DNA of 64,000 nucleotides from Panax quinquefolius (lineage: Eukaryota; Streptophyta; Magnoliopsida; Apiales; Araliaceae), in contig CM035163.1 of NCBI GenBank assembly GCA_020205615.1, positions 42,108,189 through 42,172,188 on the forward strand, given 5' to 3'. Shown here one piece after another: positions 21,791 through 31,976 of this stretch (within the stretch, counting starts at the first letter, position 1; each line of letters opens with the position of its first letter). A program made the translations under genes and the position numbers. The notes beneath the pieces are model-generated. The model saw only the letters and a list, made by a program, of their open reading frames with translations, made no database searches and was not told the DNA's origin.

Positions 21791-23201
21791 GCATCACCAC
21801 AAAATACAAAATAATCATTGTACTCAAATTGCCAAGTCTAGAATTAAGAATGGAAAAGATGATAAAAAGAATCTCAATCTATATCACACAACACCCATAT
21901 GGATGTGTTGAAAGGGTCACAACTTAATTAAAGAATGTTGAGATAATGAATTGAATATGATCTTCAGGAACACATTTAATACACTTTTGGATTGAGAGGT
22001 TTTAACAGAGGAATTCATTTGGATACATCTCAGGAAAGACTATAAACAGATATATGTAACATGTGGTGCATAACATTATTATGAGAATATATAGTACTAT
22101 ATACTATTGTGTTGATAAACATTAAAGTGCAACATAATTAGAAATGACACCCTACTCATACTAATATACATGAAAAATAAAATTCACCTTAAAAGATTCA
22201 TTTAGTAGTTAAGAGAAGATGTTAAGAGAATGAAGAATTCTTCACACGGCCAAGCAAGAGCAACACAAGAAGAAAAGAGATGTAATGTTAACATATAATA
22301 GTTAATTACTTATATGACTTGTTTTGGAGACATTAATTTTTTAAAAGATCCAAATACAAAGCTGGGCTCAACCTGTAAAGTTTTAACGTAGATAGTACAC
22401 TGGATTTTCGTCTAACCCGTGCACTTTTAATCCATAAAATAAAATAATAAATTAAAGAAGGGTAATAAAAAGTTGATAAACCCGTTGTCATGATAAGTTA
22501 ATAATCCCGCCACGGAGTTCAGTTGGGCTAGCTATAACATCAAGAAGCTAGAGCAGAGCAGAGACCACGCTTCCCAGTAGTAGTTATTTACCTTGTTTCT
22601 ATAGCAAAATCTCTTGAATATAAAAAGGATAAGAAAACAGTCCAGACAACAGAGTGAGTTTAAATACTAATAAGAGGAATAGTTACAGAAGCAAGTAGAT
22701 GTTAAGTTGCCTTAGCTGCAAAAGGTCAAAACTAAGTTAAGATATGACACAAAAGATAAGGCATATATATCTCTTTCCTTCATCACATCAGCCAACAGGA
22801 TGGTCAATCTCTTTTTTATTCCACAAAGTATTGAATTGTTTTAGATGCTGAACAGCATCAACAATTGAGATACAGAAAAGTCTCCATTTAATGACTCTAT
22901 TCACCAAATTCTAGTGCTTATTTGAATACACACACACACACACACACACACCAAATTCTAGTTTGAGGACAAGAGGTCTCCTTCAGATGTCCTAAGCAGC
23001 AAATTTTATCTTACATCAAGCACATAATGAACATTGCACGAGGCTAATTAATAAACATGAGTCTTATATATAATTTTTTAGCTGGGGCTAGTAGGAGCAA
23101 TATCGTAGGAGCCTAGTGTAAACACTAACTTTTACAACTTACTAGTCCCCTCTTTCTAAGCAACTCTCAAGTTTTTTCTCTCCTTTCTCTCCCTGTTTAA
23201 T
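21791..23201. other. CACTA interior, mostly unrecognised, with a (CA)n microsatellite
   Basis: No gene recognised. The only clear structure is an (AC)n run at about 22928-22952. The plus strand at about 21885-21905 spells TQHPYGCVERV, reminiscent of the Pumilio motif THPYGCRVIQRV but in the opposite orientation to the other PUF exons, and too short to call. The stretch ends with the TSD ttaat (23197-23201) of the next LTR. Confidence 0.5.
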
Positions 23202-25763
23202 TGTGAAGCCCCCAAAATAGGTATACATCACCCATTCTGAGTCGCCAACACATGGTACAGAAATAACTACAACTTTATTAATACAAATGTCGTGCAAAAC
23301 ACGACAACACTTAAACTGTGAGTTTAATTACAAATATTGTTTTCTAGACAATATCCACAACCAAATAAATCCTCATTACAATTATTGATACATTATTTTA
23401 CAAAAAAAATAGTGAGAACTACTAAAATAACTTCTAAAACCATCAATCCATATCCCGACTAGTACTCGCTACATTCTCGCCTCCTGAGAAGAAAAATGGA
23501 ATAACAAGAAAAATGGTGAGCTCAACTAGCCCGGTAAAGAATATTATGACTAAGATAATATAGAACAAATTATCGTTAGTCCTCAACAGGAAAAAATCTG
23601 ATAGAATATAATAGACAACAAGTTTTAGATCAATATTCACAGCAAAAATAACAAATCACTAAAAGAGTTAAGTAGAGAATGAAATCTACTATCTTCTATG
23701 ATTTTAAAGTCAATCATCAATATTTTATCCCTGTAACATCAATCAATATAAATCTTGAATCAAATACTCATATCTGCAATACGACCAAAATAATCAATCA
23801 TATTCATAGTTGGTCATGTTCAACTCAACACCTGTTCATCTTTGCACTACAGGCCAAAGATATTCATCATGTAATCATTCATCTTTGCACTACAGGCGAA
23901 AGATATTCAGTAACATTATCATTTAGGACTGAGGATGAAAAAAAAAAAAAATTTAAAGAAACGAATCCAATTAAACAAAAAGACAAGGATTAAGGATTAA
24001 GGATTCGTACTTTAGTTTGTCCAAATTCAAAAATACTCCATAATAAACAATTATGGGGCAAAATTCAAGAATGAAGATCAAAACATGGATACAATCAAAG
24101 CTAGTATCATAATAGTTATTTTGGACAAAAAAGAAAAAACTTCATTTTTCGGTGAATAGTGCCGTATTCATGAATAGTACTGTATACGTGAATAGTAACC
24201 CGGACACAAAAAATTCCAAATTTGATAAAAAGTTCAACCAATATTTTTCCATAATGATATTAAAAGAAATAATATCATTCACGAAAAAAAAATAATATCC
24301 CTTACCTCAAAAGACAGTACTTCTAGCTAGAATACTAGATATAGTGTTGAAGGAAACTTACACCGTATAACAACACTCAAAGTAATAAAATACTCACAAG
24401 AATGTGCTCGATAATATAGAGAGAGAAAACTTCAGTTTTTGATGTGATTTTCAATTCTAACCTATGCACCCTATTTATAGAAAAATGCTTAAAACACCAA
24501 AGTATAAAATTTAATAAAATATTATTTATTTTTTTAAAAATTTCTTATGCCCACTTTTAGAGATCTGAATTCAGCCACACAATAATGACAAAATCAAAAA
24601 AAAAAGTTTTTGTAATTAAAAATAATTAAAACTTCAAAAATTAATTATTTCGGAACTTCAAAACTTCAATAATTCATAATAAATAGCCCTTTTGTTAGAA
24701 AAATTCAAACCTTATGTCTTTTCCATAGAAAATTCCATTATCTACAACTTTATAGAAGAATTTTTTTCCAAATTCCAAACAGAAGTTGACCGAAATCACA
24801 AACGGATGATTTTACAGGCTATAATCAAATTTCAGTCAAAAAATGGGATCCACCGACACACAAAAATGTGTTTATCATTTAATGCAACAAAAATACTCTT
24901 CCTCCTCATATATTCATATATCCCACATTCATTTTAAAAATATCACCATTATTATATTATTATAATAATATATTATTTTATCCGAAAAGACAAAATATCA
25001 ATTTTCAACAATTGTCACTTTTAAAAATTTTCTCTATCTATATCCATATTAAATAAATATTTTCCTTATCAATAATTAATTATTCACAAATAATATTACG
25101 TAATCACAATATCGACAAACTGTGTCGCTCCCGAGGAAGAGGGGGCCTTCCTGTAAGGATTTCTCCTTATCTTGCCAAGCGCATTACCTAACCTCTCCTC
25201 GATGTAACTTTCTAGACATTGCCAATAATGTTATCTAGTAATATTATTAAAATAATAAGAATTATTGATAATGAAAAATACTGTGTAGTGATAATTATTA
25301 AAACAATAATAATATAAAATATCATCGCAACAATTATTGAATAAAATAATGAACAGTAACTACTGTAACAATTATTGAGTAGTACCTTCTTATGTAAGAA
25401 TCAATAATTGGTGCAATACCGTGTGCTACTGTGTTTTAACCACCGAGTATTTCAACAGTATTAATGGTAACAACTACGTCGTTATTTATAAAAACTCATA
25501 TTTGTCGTTTTCTTCATCCAATCGCTATCCAAGTATGGGGCCCATGTATACATATGCATTTAATTTAATATTCCCCAACAGCAAGAATATTCCACGACCA
25601 AACAAATATTCCCAACAACAATGAATATTTTATAACCACTTGCTTATTTAAAATGTTTGCGCATTTTACCAATAACTAAGCACAATAATTAAATCAACCC
25701 TTACTATTGCAAATAATAAATAGAGGAAATTTTATTTTATTAATAAAAAGTCGGGGTCTGGCA
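23202..25763 (-). mobile_element. Solo Tekay-like LTR with 5-bp TSD (ttaat), minus orientation
   Basis: It runs from TGTGAAGCCCCCAAAATAGG to GGGGTCTGGCA (canonical GGGGTCTTACA) and is flanked by ttaat at 23197-23201 and 25764-25768. It carries the family landmarks: minus-strand TATA box (CTATAAATAGGG, about 24468-24478), GTGAATAGTA cluster (24150-24200) and leader hairpins (23845-23910). At 2562 bp it matches the length of the element A LTRs. No internal sequence, so it arose by LTR-LTR recombination. Confidence 0.92.
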
Positions 25764-25768
25764 TTAAT

Positions 25769-26268
25769 GACTTCTCTTAAAAATATTTTTTCGACACCTT
25801 CGCGTGTAGGTGGTAGATACCCAAGATTTCTAAGGTTGTCCTACTTTAGTTTGGAACAAAAAAAATAGCTTCTGGTTAGAACAAAAATATTGTAATGCTA
25901 TAGAATTCAAACTACAGACTTTCTCTAAGAATTATTGCAATCCATCTTGGGAGTATGGTTCTCAAGAGGATATCAATAGGGTCTACAAGAGTCGGCCACA
26001 AAACTAGTTCAACGCTTGAAGCTTCAAAATTTAAGTTTGAAGAGGTCATTAATGAGTAAAGATCATGTTCTTTATACCAGTGTCACAATCATGACATTCC
26101 CTCTCACCAACTCAACCAAACAGGAGGGAAAAGATAGCTCCTTGTCCATATGCATATACATATCAGTCTCCTAACCGACTAGACCAAACTGTATCAAGGT
26201 TTAATGATTTAATAATTGTGAAGATAGTAAACCTGCCCAAGAAATAGCAAAGGATATAAAACATTACC
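25769..26268. other. CACTA interior, nothing recognised
   Basis: About 500 bp of AT-rich sequence without coding similarity that I can name. It may hold intron or downstream sequence of the exon at 26269-26415. Confidence 0.4.
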
Positions 26269-26415
26269 CAGGAACTGCAGCCCCTCCATTTGATGCCATT
26301 GTTGGCGTTGGAGACACTGGCGTCGGATTCACTGGCGTTGGAGAAACAGGTGTCGGATTCACTAGTGTAGGTGATGAAGATGATGACGACGACGGGTATG
26401 TGCAAGAACCAGTGC
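26269..26415 (-). pseudogene. Captured Pro/Ser-rich exon, possibly X8-domain (callose-binding-like) family
   Basis: A 49-codon open exon bounded by acceptor CGTATAG and donor GTAATG. It begins GTGSCTYPSSSSSSSPT, then repeats NPTPVSPTP twice, and ends TMASNGGAAVPG. A start of the TGSCxYPSSS type directly after a splice acceptor, followed by a Thr/Pro linker, resembles the end of the X8 domain in plant callose-binding or GPI-anchored proteins. I do not see the rest of an X8 domain. The identification is tentative; that it is a former exon is better supported, by its open frame and matching splice sites. Confidence 0.42.
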
Positions 26416-26951
26416 CTATACGTAATTGGAAAGGGTATACGTTATGGCTTTCTATAGCAGAAATGTACAATATCCATATTTAAGAAACAAAACAACTGCG
26501 AAAACTTTCACACTTACTTGGATTAATGTTGGTTATCATGGGGGAGTACAAATTGTAATGATTAAAATGTTACATCTTGAGGTCAATGGACTATAGTGTT
26601 TATGGAGACTATGAAATTTATTAAACATGGATCTAATATGAATATTTAAGAAATTCTAAGGAATTGAAAAGAATAACAAAGTATCCAATGGATCTATCGA
26701 CCGAGCATTGGGGGGAAATATATATCACATTATGTCAAGTAAACAAAGTACTCTTATGTTGGAAAAGAAAAATTAGTGATTATCGGCATATTCTTTTATC
26801 AACTAAATGATGAAAAAGAGTTAAATATTAGATGAAATCTGTGTATCTTCTGGTCCACCACAACATTCTGGTAAATCTAGGTTGATGAAATTTCTCTTTG
26901 CATATTAGGACTGATTATAGTAACCTCAAGAATAAAGCAGAAAAGAGAAAC
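26416..26951. other. Intron-like spacer, nothing recognised
   Basis: AT-rich sequence between the Pro/Ser exon and the GDPD exons. No exon of either family could be read in it. Confidence 0.4.
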
Positions 26952-27434
26952 CTGATTTGTGTCTTGACATGGAATATTTACATCATCAATTAAGAAGATC
27001 TTAGGCAGATCCATCTGGTTTGAAATGTAAATAAGTGATGTCGGGGCAAAGGACTGAATAAATGAAGGTTGTTTTATCCAGTGCTTTGACAAATATGAGC
27101 CTCTGTATCCATACTTCTCAAGTGTCTCAACAAATTTGTCTTCAAATTTCTTACCACCTGGCCATTTTAACTGTTGAATGCAATAGCAAAAATTTAGAAA
27201 TGAAGAAAGCACCATCTATGATATAATATAGTTAGTTGATCCATCAGCAATTTTCTAATTTAAAGCAGCCATTTTCTTCTTTCTAAATATTTTGTAGCGG
27301 CATTGAAGGAAATATGTTACCCACATGCTGGTTGATCAGTACTGGATTTTTAATCTCTGGATATATTCCAACTACTCTGGGTGCATCCAGTGCAATTGAA
27401 ATAAACTCTTCAAAAGTAATGAGAGAAAATTTTC
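26952..27434 (-). pseudogene. Captured glycerophosphodiester phosphodiesterase, two adjacent exons
   Basis: Exon 1 (27434-27321, 38 codons, acceptor CTCTGCAG, donor GGTAAC) reads GKFSLITFEEFISIALDAPR and VVGIYPEIKNPVLINQHV. Exon 2 (27170-26952, 73 codons, acceptor TTCAACAG, donor CAG then GTTTCT) reads LKWPGGKKFEDKFVETLEKY, GSYLSKHWIKQPSFIQSFAP, TSLIYISN and DLPKIFLIDDV...QDTNQ. Both match the catalytic (TIM-barrel) region of plant GDPD5/6-type enzymes, which release glycerol-3-phosphate from glycerophosphodiesters; the GIYPEIK segment contains the conserved acidic metal-binding Glu. Both exons are open and both phases are whole codons. The rest of the gene is missing on both sides, so it is a fragment. 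Confidence 0.85.
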
Positions 27435-28133
27435 CTGCAGAGCATTGAACAAAGAAATTGATTATAACAGTTGTTTATGACTGGAAAATATACCATAATC
27501 TTTATCAATCACTAAAAGGGAATATTATGCCATAAGTAAAAAGATATACTAAAGTTAGTAATCATTAAGTTCTTGTACTTTCTTTAGAGAATGTAGAATG
27601 ATTATTTCCGGTTTGATTTACATCGACTTAAATTACTTCATTAAGTTTATACTAATTAATCATGTTTATTACAAAAATGAGCAAATTGGCACGAGGACTT
27701 TGATATGTTAATGAAGCAAATATAAGAAGAAAGAGCTCCAACTGTGATGAATCCAGTTCAAAAAGATATTACTCTAGACAGAGAGTGATTGGGCTAAGGT
27801 TGTTTTCTACATATTAAAGAATAACTTTCATATGATAAAAACTCAGAATAAGAACAAAGATACCATTTCCAACTTTTGAAAATCAGAACATAAACTGCAG
27901 AACTTGCTTTTATAGAAATCAACGAACCAGAATTCCCAAAGATCAAATCTTTGGGCAGCATTTACAGTCATAAATTCAAAATGAATAGAATTGAAAGCTA
28001 ATCCAAATGGAAAATTACAAATATTCCCTAGAAAATTGGTTAAACAGATTTTCTTTTCTTATAAAACAGAAATTAACATATAAATACACAACACATATGT
28101 GCATACATATTATATAATTATAGAGAGAGAGAC
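27435..28133. other. Intron-like spacer between OEP37 and GDPD fragments
   Basis: AT-rich, with no exon that I can read. It is the place where two unrelated gene fragments were brought together; the exact breakpoint is not visible. Confidence 0.45.
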
Positions 28134-28420
28134 CTTGACATCGCGAGTGACTCTGAGGTGCAAACTAGGACCAAGGTCAAACGAGCCCTTAACAAGAGCA
28201 TTCTGCTCCTCGACATCGTAATCGAGCGAAAGATACTTGGAAACGAAGCTCAATTGAGGCTCAACCACTTCTCCCTTGCTGTTGTTCTGAAACGTTAGCT
28301 TCAGTTTCACCAGATTCTCCAACAACTTGTACGATATCTTGTGTTGTTACTGTCAAACTCCGACGTCACCCTGAGGGTCGGCCGCTTAGAAATTATTGAC
28401 ACTAATCCTCCACCTCCGCG
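28134..28420 (-). pseudogene. Captured first exon of OEP37-like chloroplast outer-envelope pore protein
   Basis: The minus strand reads RPTLRVTSEFDSNNT, then after a one-base frame slip KISYKLLENLVKLKLTFQNN, SKGEVVEPQLSFVSKYLSLD, YDVEEQNALVKGSF and HLRVTRDVK. The blocks TSEFDS, NNSKGExxEPQxSFxSKYLS and YDxEEQxALxK correspond to the N-terminal region of plant OEP37, a beta-barrel pore of the chloroplast outer envelope. The exon ends AAG then GTCTCTC (28134/28133), a plausible donor. Only the first exon is present; GDPD exons follow downstream on the same strand. Identification is from memory of the family and should be confirmed by search. Confidence 0.65.
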
Positions 28421-28984
28421 AACTCCGGCGGTGGGTCGTGGTGGCTGGACGCCTCTTCAATTTTAGGTTTCTAAAGATCCCCAAATTTTTTTGTCGACTG
28501 GACTTGGAAAAGTATATTAGGAGAAAGCAGAATTGCCTAAATTATATTTAACTTTCTCAATTATATCTTTTTTGTTCAAATTTTCTTGGAATATACTCTT
28601 CTTTCAACCAAATTATGTAATTTAAGAATAATTTTTATAAAAAAAAACTTTATTTTTTTAAAAAAAAGCTTTAATTTTTTTAAAAAAGATTTTATTTTTA
28701 AACGAATATTTTTAAAAAAAAAAAAATTCAATGACTACCGCTTGAGTAGTAAAAGCGCCTCACATCTAATTTTAAAAAGCTACTCAACGCTTGAATTTTT
28801 GAATTTTTTTTTAAAAATCGTAAAAGGCAACTAACGCCACTTTAAAAAATATTTTTTTAAAAATGAATTTTAAAAAATTATCTTAATTTTTTTTAAAACA
28901 ATTTTATTTTTAAAAAGAAATTTGAAAAAAATAAAAATATGATCCAATGTCAAACTAACCGGCATTGTAACTTTTTTAAAAAAA
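28421..28984. other. A/T-homopolymer-rich stretch, nothing recognised
   Basis: Alternating A- and T-runs with short interspersed GC-containing segments. Open frames here are made of Lys/Phe runs and are not genes. Confidence 0.5.
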
Positions 28985-29245
28985 ATTTATAAAGCAAATT
29001 TATAAAAAAGAAGAGTAAGATGTAACATCACTTTAACTGACGTTGGAATCTTTTTTTTTTTTTAATTTCTTTGATCTCTTGTTTTGCTTACAAATATCAA
29101 TATTTTTTTATGTTTATTCTTTTGTCATTACCTATTTGGAAATGAAGGAGTATTTAAGACTTCAAATATAAAAAAAAAAATAAAAAATTCTAACGCCAAT
29201 TAAAGTGGACGTTGCAGATCTTACTCTTCTTTTTTATAAATTTAT
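28985..29245. repeat. Inverted repeat (fold-back, MITE-like)
   Basis: Two arms of about 50 bp are inverted around a spacer of about 140 bp. The left arm (about 28998-29048) ends in CTTTAACTGACGTT, the right arm (about 29191-29243) begins AACGCCAATTAAAG. The outer 26 bp, including AAAAAAGAAGAGTAAGAT, match exactly in reverse complement. Flanks are A/T homopolymers, so a TSD cannot be fixed. It could be a small fold-back transposon in the CACTA element or part of its own structure. Confidence 0.65.
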
Positions 29246-30149
29246 TTTTAAAAAAAATTAAATAAAATAGGGATTAAATTGATATTACATTAATATGGGT
29301 CAAACTAATTTATAAGGAATGACTTATAAGTCATTTTAAATAACTTTATTCTGCTTTTAGTTCATAAAACATAATAAAATTTTCTTCATCTTTTATGTTT
29401 TCTTTTAGAACTGATAGTATTATAATTTAATTTTATAATATATTTGGGAAAAAGGTAAAAGGAGAACTAGGAATAGTTAGGGGTATACCATTATTCTTCT
29501 TCTTTTTATGTTTTATTTTTGGACTTAAAAATATGTTCATGATTTAAGTTACTCCTCCCGCCTAAGAATAAAAAGTTCTTATTATTTTATGCAATCTCAA
29601 GTTAAATATTTACTTATATTAAATAATCTATTTTTATAATAATTTGTGCGTAATATCCTTAAAGCATTAAATGTCATATTTTTATTATTTATAAATATTT
29701 ATATAATATCACTAGTCATGTATAGAAAAATATGCAATTAGATGAGGATTTAAATATGAATAATTTAATCATTTGACATTTTTTTTAAATTCGCATAAAA
29801 TCAATCATCACTTTCATTCTCGGAGTGAGGGAGTACTTGTAAGTATATCCTACTTTATCTAGAAATAGGAAATATTGGGAAGCATAGATATAATAATCAG
29901 GTTTGATGAGGTTAAGTTTATTTGGGTTGAGGTCTTAACTAAACACGCTTTGGCAATCGATTGTCACGAGTACTATTTCAACAACCATAATCTATACTGT
30001 TGATCGCAACATTGGATGACACGGATTGAAATTGATTTTCCCCTGCCGCTACAAGCTGTAGCGACATGAGAAATTACTCATGTGCCCCTTATTTGCTCAT
30101 GTGATACATTGTCTACCACTAATAGTTATGGCGGTAGTTTAGTAAACTA
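29246..30149. other. AT-rich CACTA interior, nothing recognised
   Basis: About 0.9 kb without coding similarity, RNA gene or clear repeat. There is a short GC-richer patch at about 30000-30070. Confidence 0.45.
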
Positions 30150-30250
30150 ATAAATTAGGATGGCTCAGTGGTAGCTTAATGGCCCAATAACCCATAGGTA
30201 TTAGGTTCAAAACCTAGTTGTGATATTTTTGCTTCTTATGTTATATTTTT
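30150..30250 (+). repeat. tRNA-like SINE head, copy 1
   Basis: An A-box-like TGGCTCAGTGG (30161-30171) and a B-box-like GGTTCAAAACC (30204-30214) are spaced as in an RNA polymerase III promoter of tRNA type. They are followed by TTGTGATATTTTTGCTTC. There is no foldable acceptor stem and no anticodon arm that I can define, so it is a tRNA-derived SINE fragment or tRNA relic rather than a tRNA gene. A second copy lies about 297 bp downstream. Confidence 0.55.
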
Positions 30251-30272
30251 TGTGTATCACATAAATTTATTA

Positions 30273-30274
<2 letters not shown>

Positions 30275-30317
<43 letters not shown>
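30275..30317. repeat. (AT)n microsatellite
   Basis: Uninterrupted AT dinucleotides. A shorter run follows at 30666-30684. Confidence 0.95.
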
Positions 30318-30320
<3 letters not shown>

Positions 30321-30445
30321 TTATCTCTAAATATTCATATAAATATTTATAAACAAATATTCATATAAATTTATCTTTAAAATTTATAAATTTATAAATA
30401 TTTCATCTAAAATTTACTTTAATGTTGAGATTTGTTTAGTTAACT

Positions 30446-30548
30446 AATAAATTAGAATGACTCAGTGGTAGCTTAATGGCCTAATAACCTATAGGTCTTA
30501 GGTTCGAAACCTAATTGTGATATTTTTGCTTCTTATGTTATATTTTTT
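30446..30548 (+). repeat. tRNA-like SINE head, copy 2
   Basis: A second copy of the unit at 30150, with box A TGACTCAGTGG (30458-30468) and a perfect box B GGTTCGAAACC (30501-30511). It shares the flanks TAATAAATTAG before and TTGTGATATTTTTGCTTC after, so the whole unit was duplicated rather than inserted twice at random. Confidence 0.55.
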
Positions 30549-30825
30549 GTGTATTAGATAAATTCTATTACTATCTATATATATACACATCTTAAATCTC
30601 CACATTAAACTAAATATATATAAAGTAACTATGAATATTTATATAACGTAATTATGAATATTTTAATATATATATATATATATAAATTTATCTCTAAATA
30701 TTTATAAACAAATATTCATATAAATTTATCTTTAAAATTTATAAACAAATATTTATTTATAAATATTTCATCTAAAATTTATAAAATTTAGATATGAATA
30801 TTTGTTATAAATATTTATATGAATA

Positions 30826-30834
<9 letters not shown>

Positions 30835-30886
<52 letters not shown>

Positions 30887-30894
30887 GCACACAC
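30835..30894. repeat. (AT)n(AC)n compound microsatellite
   Basis: AT dinucleotides (30835-30870) pass into AC dinucleotides (30871-30894, one G interruption). Confidence 0.95.
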
Positions 30895-31039
30895 AAATAC
30901 GTACATATCATATATGGACGGGCTGACGTGGCGAATATTGAACTTTATCCCAAAAAATATGTTGATGCACAGATTCAAACCTAAGACTTCTAGTTTGGAA
31001 TTTTGATCCAATGACCACCCGAGCACTTGGACCTAGTTG

Positions 31040-31040
31040 C

Positions 31041-31121
<81 letters not shown>

Positions 31122-31132
31122 CATTATTATTA
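31040..31132. repeat. (ATT)n microsatellite
   Basis: About 30 trinucleotide units with one interruption near the right end. It gives artificial poly-Ile and poly-Tyr open frames. Confidence 0.95.
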
Positions 31133-31657
31133 TGTAAGGCAACATTTTAATAGTCGTTGCAAAAAGTTGTATAAAATATGCAACGAAAATAAAAATTATT
31201 GCCAATGAATGTGGTCCATATTAGGCAACGAAATATAGCAACAAAAAACTTTCGTTGCCCACGATGAGGAGAAATCAAGTGGTTAAAAATTTTGCAATGA
31301 ATTTCTAACGAATTTTGTATCCAAATTTTGCAACTACTTATGAATTTCATTGCAAAAAGTGAAAGCTTGACACAATCTGCTAAAGCCCCATTTTTAGCAA
31401 CAAAAAAATTTTCGTTGCCCACGATGACAGGAAAGCAAGTGGCCGAAAATTTTGCAACGAATTTTTAACGAAAATTTTTTCCGCCAATGAATTAGCAACA
31501 AAATTTTGCAACGACTTATGAATTTCGTTGCAAAAAGTGAAAGACTGACATAATCTGTAACGAATGACAAATTTTGTTGCTAAACATATACTTTTAGCAA
31601 CGACTTATAAAGTCGTTGCCCAAAAAATCGTTGCTAAAGGCCCATTTTTTTGTAGTG
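31133..31657. repeat. CACTA right subterminal array and terminus
   Basis: At least ten copies of the motif family GCAACGAAA / TTTCGTTGC / CAACGACTTATGAATTTCGTTGC, including a near-duplicate block (31258-31375 and 31410-31570). It ends GTTGCTAAAGG then the TIR CCCATTTTTTTGTAGTG at 31657. This mirrors the left array at 8472-9275. Confidence 0.82.
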
Positions 31658-31691
31658 GGATACCTTTGTGAAGCTCACCGATTCCAATTCA

Positions 31692-31976
31692 ATGGCACCT
31701 AAACTAGCATCAAAGAGGCAACGTGGAAAGAGTTCTGAGACCACACCACCAACACGTACTTTTGACCGACGAAAATTTATAAGTGTCACCGCCGCTGACC
31801 AATACGACTACATTGTGACAAAAGCACTCACATCAGAGTGGGGGTTGGCACCGGACCATGTCGACTGTGAAATGATGCAACAAATATATTAGAAGGGTTG
31901 GAATAAGTTCACGGAAGAGCCTGAGATCACAGTTGTGAGTGTGGTCAAAGAATTCTACGCTAACACCGAAGATAAG
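31692..31976 (+). pseudogene. Athila-like 3' ORF ('putative plant transposon protein'), part 1 of 3
   Basis: ATG at 31692 (MAPKLASKRQRGKSSE...) starts an open frame that reads TFDRRKFISVTAADQYDYIV, EWGLAPDHVDCEMMQQIY, one TAG, then KGWNKFTEEPEITVVSVVKE and FYANTEDKY, where it is cut at 31976 by a Tekay-like LTR. The VVxEFYAN motif is typical of the plant retroelement-associated domain often annotated 'putative plant transposon protein', found downstream of pol in Athila-like elements. Its function is unknown. The ORF continues at about 38900 and 46456. The first ATG was chosen because upstream codons run into the CACTA flank. Confidence 0.75.

Larger units (their letters stand above)
8472..31657. 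mobile_element. CACTA (CMC) DNA transposon carrying captured gene exons, about 23.2 kb with nested insertions
   Basis: The ends are inverted: CACTACAAAAAAATGGG at 8472 and its exact complement ending at 31657. The match continues for about 28 bp with one mismatch. The element is flanked by the 3-bp direct repeat gga (8469-8471 and 31658-31660), the TSD length of CACTA elements. Both ends carry long subterminal arrays of GTTGCTAAAGG / GCAACGAAA. The Athila-like element continues on either side. Two younger Tekay-like insertions (11406-21500 and 23202-25763) are nested; without them the element is about 10.5 kb. I see no TNP2- or TNPA-like transposase. Instead there are minus-strand exon fragments of several unrelated host genes, so it is best called a non-autonomous, Pack-type CACTA. 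Confidence 0.85.

Noticed and set aside
21880..21915. Plus-strand TQHPYGCVERV as another Pumilio exon
   Set aside because: Too short, and on the opposite strand to the other Pumilio fragments. Could be chance.
30150..30548. Functional tRNA genes
   Set aside because: Box A and B motifs are present, but no acceptor stem or anticodon arm can be folded with confidence.
30990..31208. Poly-Ile and poly-Tyr open frames
   Set aside because: Translation of the (ATT)n microsatellite.
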